The position numbers and the translations under genes were made by a program. The notes below the pieces were generated by a model. That model was given only the letters and a program-made list of their open reading frames with translations, was not told the origin of the DNA and did not search any database. A stretch of 43,468 nt of DNA from CAIZGX01 sp044371675 (GTDB lineage Bacteria > Bacteroidota > Bacteroidia > Flavobacteriales_D > Sanyastnellaceae): the NCBI GenBank assembly GCA_044371675.1, contig JBILTF010000007.1, positions 1 to 43,468 on the forward strand, given 5' to 3'. Shown here piece after piece: positions 40,175 through 43,468 of the stretch. The stretch's first letter is position 1. Every line of letters starts with the position of its first letter.

Positions 40175-41118
40175 ATAATGAGTCGGGAAATACAACAAAA
40201 AAATCTTCATGGTTCATGAGGGTTTTGGTGTTGGCGTTCTTTGTTCTAATGGGTGCTGGAGCCTTATTTCTATGGGCTTTTTCGATTTCGAAGCACAACG
40301 CGCAGCCCGTTCCTGAAGTTCGCGTGAATATTCATCGCGGACAAAATGTTGATGAGTTGATTTCAAAACAAGAAGTAGATTCTATTGTGCACAGTCACTT
40401 TGGTTTGTTGCAAGGAACTCCCATGAATCAAATAGATGTAAGCGCGATTCAGGTCGCCGTGAAAAGGCATCCGGCGATTCAATCGTGTAATGTCCACATG
40501 GGAGTCGATGGTATTTTATACATAGACATTCAGCAGCGTGCACCAATGTTCCGGGTGATGAATAGCGATGGAAGCGGATTTTACGTGGATACGTTGGGAC
40601 AGTCTTTTAATTTGTTGGATCGTGCTGTTGCCTACGTTCCCATTTATACGGTGGAGGGAGTTATGGGCGCTATGCAATACCCAGCGACAAAAGATTTTTA
40701 CGATGAGAATACGTTGGGATTGACTTATTTGGATGAGTTGATTGTATTTGGAAATCATGTGCGTAAAAACACCGATTTAAAAGATTGGACTGAGCATGTT
40801 CATTTGACTACAATGGGAACGCTGGAAGTCATTCCGCGAATTGGACGACATGTTATAGATTACGGAAGTATTTACAACTTGGAGATGAAAACGAAAATGC
40901 TTTTTCAGTTTTATCGTTCACAAGTGTATATCACGGATCTTGAGAAATACAGTCGTCTAAATTTGAATTTTGAGAATCAAGTTATTTGCGAAAAGCGCGG
41001 GGCAGAAATGTTTACTGCGCCAACAGACACACTAGCGATTATGGCGAACAACGCGCCGATTGCCTTAGCTAACGATTTAATACCACCAGCTGCGCAAGCA
41101 GTTCAACAACCTCAATAA
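40171..41118 (+). CDS. ftsQ: Cell division protein FtsQ
   Basis: 315 residues: short basic cytoplasmic tail, one membrane helix (16-38), then a periplasmic region. The POTRA-like domain is spaced as in FtsQ (AIQVAVKRHPAIQSCNVHMG, then a DIQQRAPMFRV strand). The C-terminal tail is Ala/Pro/Gln-rich (AAQAVQQPQ). It recruits FtsL/FtsI to the septum. The assignment rests on position before ftsA and on topology, as the sequence is divergent. Start overlaps murC in ATGA. Confidence 0.87.
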   Translation: MNNESGNTTKKSSWFMRVLVLAFFVLMGAGALFLWAFSISKHNAQPVPEVRVNIHRGQNVDELISKQEVDSIVHSHFGLLQGTPMNQIDVSAIQVAVKRHPAIQSCNVHMGVDGILYIDIQQRAPMFRVMNSDGSGFYVDTLGQSFNLLDRAVAYVPIYTVEGVMGAMQYPATKDFYDENTLGLTYLDELIVFGNHVRKNTDLKDWTEHVHLTTMGTLEVIPRIGRHVIDYGSIYNLEMKTKMLFQFYRSQVYITDLEKYSRLNLNFENQVICEKRGAEMFTAPTDTLAIMANNAPIALANDLIPPAAQAVQQPQ

Positions 41119-41130
41119 TTATTTAAGAAC

Positions 41131-42654
41131 ATGGAATACAATACATTCGCCACTTACAACTCTCCAACCCCGAGTAACAAAGAAAAATTAGTTGTTGGAA
41201 TTGATATTGGAACAACCAAGATTGCTTGTGTTGTGGGTAAAATAGATTCATTTGGAAAGGTGACCATTCTTGGAATTGGTCGCAGCAAGAGCGACGGTGT
41301 GAAGCGTGGTATTGTGTTGAACATTGACCAAACGGTTGCCTCAATTAAGGAAGCTGTTCAAAAGGCAGAAATAGAATGTGGAATCAAGGTTCATCGCGTG
41401 AACGTTGGTATTGCTGGTCAGCACATCAAGAGTATTCAACAGCCGGGAATTTATACCCGCAAGGATTTAGAAACGGAAATCAATACTGCCGATTTACAAG
41501 CCTTGAAAGAGGATATGTTCAAGATTCATGTGCCTGCAGGCGAGTCTATAATTCACGTAATTCCGCAAGAATATACTGTAGATACTGAAGGCGGAATTAA
41601 AGATCCAGTTGGAATGGCTGGTGTTCGCCTTCAAGCGAACTTCCACATTATTACAGGTTCACTTCCAGCTATAAAAAACATTTATCGTTGCGTGAAATTG
41701 GCTGGACTAGAGGTGGGTGAATTAACTCTCGAGCCTATCGCGAGTTCTGCAGCTGTATTGAGCGATGAAGAGAAGGAGGCAGGAGTAGCATTGGTAGATA
41801 TTGGTGGTGGAACAACAGACATTGCGATTTTCCATGATGGACTGATTCGTCACACCGCCGTTATTCCTTTTGGAGGAAATATTTTGACAGAGGATATTAA
41901 ATCGGGATGTAAAATTTTAAGCAAGCATGCTGAACAACTGAAAGTTCAGTACGGATCTGCATTACCTGCTGAAACGCAAAATGCAAAAGTTGTCGTTCCT
42001 GGTTTGAACGGTAGAACACCTAAAGAGATTACGTTGGGTGCGCTTTCAGGAATTATTGAGGCGCGCATGAAGGAAATTTTAGAGTTGGTGCACTTCGAAA
42101 TAATGCGCAGTGGATATGAGCGCAAATTAATTGGAGGAATTGTACTTACCGGTGGTGGCGCTCAATTGAAGCACATTAAGCAATTGGTAGAGTATATCAC
42201 AGGATTGGATTGTCGCATTGGTAAGCCCATTGAACACGTAATTAATTACGCCGATGAGTCACAACTTCCGCCAGCTCTTTCAACCGGTGTTGGATTGGTT
42301 ATTACCGGGGAAGAGAATGTAGGAGAGGATTATTTCGAGCGAGTGGTGTCAGAAGAAATTGCAGAAGAGAGAGTTGCTCCAGAAATTGATGACACTGTTG
42401 AAGTAGATTTTTCAACAAACGACTTTATGTCATACATGAGTTCTATGGGCGTTGCGTCTTCAGAGGAAGAAGTGAATCGCGAAGAAGCTGTTACTCCGGA
42501 AATGAAAGAAGAGAAAGAGCATGATTGGACGAATAGCGCTAATCAGCAAGAGGAAGAATCAGTTGCACCCGTTCGCAAGACACGCATACCATTCGGTGAA
42601 AGTATTGTAGGTCGCTTCAAAGGATTCTTTGAAAACGACGAAGCAGTAAATTAA
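41131..42654 (+). CDS. ftsA: Cell division protein FtsA
   Basis: 507 residues of the actin/Hsp70 ATPase fold: VVGIDIGTTKIACVVG phosphate-1 loop, LVDIGGGTTDIAIF and VLTGGGAQLKHI. The 1C-type subdomain lies between. A long acidic linker (about 410-485, rich in Glu) precedes a C-terminal amphipathic helix (RFKGFFEN) that should anchor it to the membrane. It tethers FtsZ filaments to the membrane; normally ftsZ follows directly, but here the next gene is convergent. Stops of the two genes overlap by 3 bases. Confidence 0.96.
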   Translation: MEYNTFATYNSPTPSNKEKLVVGIDIGTTKIACVVGKIDSFGKVTILGIGRSKSDGVKRGIVLNIDQTVASIKEAVQKAEIECGIKVHRVNVGIAGQHIKSIQQPGIYTRKDLETEINTADLQALKEDMFKIHVPAGESIIHVIPQEYTVDTEGGIKDPVGMAGVRLQANFHIITGSLPAIKNIYRCVKLAGLEVGELTLEPIASSAAVLSDEEKEAGVALVDIGGGTTDIAIFHDGLIRHTAVIPFGGNILTEDIKSGCKILSKHAEQLKVQYGSALPAETQNAKVVVPGLNGRTPKEITLGALSGIIEARMKEILELVHFEIMRSGYERKLIGGIVLTGGGAQLKHIKQLVEYITGLDCRIGKPIEHVINYADESQLPPALSTGVGLVITGEENVGEDYFERVVSEEIAEERVAPEIDDTVEVDFSTNDFMSYMSSMGVASSEEEVNREEAVTPEMKEEKEHDWTNSANQQEEESVAPVRKTRIPFGESIVGRFKGFFENDEAVN

Positions 42655-43468
42655 ATTTTTTCAAACAGAGCCACCGCCTCTAGGTGAGAGGTGTGTGGAA
42701 ACTGATCGACAAAACTAATTTTCTTTAAATTATATCCTGAAAGAATAAGTGTCTCGCAATCTCTTGCTTGTGTTGCAGGATTGCATGAAATGTAAACGAT
42801 GCGTTTCGCGTCGAGTCCAATTACTTTTCGTAATGTCTTTGGAGAAATTCCACCACGAGGAGGGTCTAAAACCAACGTGTTGATTTGGTTTTGAAATTGC
42901 GGTTGTTCCAATAAGAATTTTCCTACATCTGCAGCGAAGAATTCAACATTAGAAACATTGTTTTCTTTTGCATTTTTCTTAGCGTCTTCGATAGCCGCTT
43001 CAACAATGTCTACACCGACAACCGGTAGGGACGTTTTTTGAGCAATGAGTTGTCCTATTGTCCCCGTTCCACAAAAAAGATCGAGAATATATCCATTGGG
43101 AACTTCAGCCGGATTGCAATAGTCTATTGCTTTGGTGTAAAGCCTTTCAGCGCTTTTCGGATTGGTTTGAAAGAAGCTCTTCATGTTTACTTTGAACTTT
43201 AATCCCAATAGAATTTCTTCTATTTCTGAATTTCCGAAGAGTATAAGGGAAGAGCCATTTAGAGGTTCAGCGCGATCTCCAGTGTCATCATTCAACGTGT
43301 GAATAATTCCACCGCAGCGATCACCTAAAATGTCTAAAACGAGTTTAACAAATCCATTGCGATCGAACTGCTCTAGTCCAACCGATGAAGTAACTAGGTT
43401 AATGAGAAGAAGGTCGTGAGTGAATGATTTTCGGACCACAACGTAACGGAAGAATCCTTCTCGCTTCG
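42651..43468 (-). CDS. rlmD: 23S rRNA (uracil-5-)-methyltransferase RlmD-like, 3' part (runs off window end)
   Basis: The C-terminal 272 codons are visible and the frame stays open to the edge (REGFFRYVVVRK upstream of the apparent GTG). SAM-binding DLFCGTGTIGQ, the catalytic loop SCNPATQARD with the nucleophile Cys, and the final HLEAVALFE are TrmA/RlmD hallmarks. It methylates U1939 (or U747 for RlmC) of 23S rRNA; which site cannot be told, so the symbol is the most likely one. Convergent with ftsA. Confidence 0.88.
   Translation of the reverse strand, partial: KREGFFRYVVVRKSFTHDLLLINLVTSSVGLEQFDRNGFVKLVLDILGDRCGGIIHTLNDDTGDRAEPLNGSSLILFGNSEIEEILLGLKFKVNMKSFFQTNPKSAERLYTKAIDYCNPAEVPNGYILDLFCGTGTIGQLIAQKTSLPVVGVDIVEAAIEDAKKNAKENNVSNVEFFAADVGKFLLEQPQFQNQINTLVLDPPRGGISPKTLRKVIGLDAKRIVYISCNPATQARDCETLILSGYNLKKISFVDQFPHTSHLEAVALFEKI

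Noticed and set aside
32466..42654. A missing murF as an anomaly
   Set aside because: As far as I recall, murF commonly lies outside the dcw cluster in Bacteroidota, so its absence here is ordinary.
42671..42690. Hairpin (cctct/agagg) after ftsA as a terminator
   Set aside because: No T run follows on either strand, and the bases encode the C-terminus of the rRNA methyltransferase.

Overview
The window comes from a member of the Bacteroidota, most likely class Flavobacteriia, order Flavobacteriales. I infer this from the gliding-motility genes gldB and gldC, two secreted proteins ending in type IX secretion (T9SS) type A sorting domains, a Pmp3/YqaE lipoprotein, a Bacteroidota-style FtsL, and many promoter-like TAnnTTTG (or TAnnTTCG) boxes just upstream of start codons. 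Base composition is moderate to AT-rich, gaps are short and genes often overlap by 1-4 bases. There are no rRNA or tRNA genes, prophage, insertion sequences or CRISPR arrays that I can see.

Layout. 1-716 (-): 5' part of a PafA-type alkaline phosphatase. 717-1505: accessory-looking stretch with an array of seven tiny hairpins, a shortened shikimate kinase ending in a 10-bp tandem repeat, and a second hairpin array. 1506-2388 (+): translationally coupled rhodanese, rhodanese and thioredoxin genes. 2411-4540: divergent paaA and paaE without paaBCD. 4544-6968 (-): leucine-rich repeat protein, ribF and 3-hydroxyacyl-CoA dehydrogenase. 7001-10660 (-): TPR protein, lipoprotein and serS. 10749-11337 (-): rpmA and rplU. 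11400-11526: a third hairpin array. 11515-14614 (-): EamA transporter, T9SS protein and glutaryl-CoA dehydrogenase. 14660-20983 (-): rnhA, udk, VWA protein, GH3 protein, T9SS protein and phosphopantetheinyl transferase as one tight operon. 21060-23065 (+): ahcY and a YqaE-like lipoprotein with a 12-bp minisatellite. 23090-25525 (-): SDR, nadE and an outer-membrane barrel. 25561-26930 (+): gldB-gldC. 26925-28325 (-): engB and an alpha/beta hydrolase.

28610-42654 (+) is a nearly complete division and cell wall (dcw) cluster in the Bacteroidota order mraZ, rsmH, ftsL, ftsI, murE, mraY, murD, ftsW, murG, murC, ftsQ, ftsA. Together these genes make the lipid II precursor and the septal synthase complex, and anchor the Z-ring. 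The cluster opens behind an array of MraZ-box-like repeats and stops at ftsA: ftsZ does not follow, and a convergent rlmD-type rRNA methyltransferase runs off the window end.

The most unusual signal is a family of three intergenic arrays of minute 3-nt-loop hairpins separated by ATGA/TTGA-type spacers (756-862, 1387-1440, 11414-11526). Two of them align to each other with compensatory base-pair changes. I know of no named element that matches.
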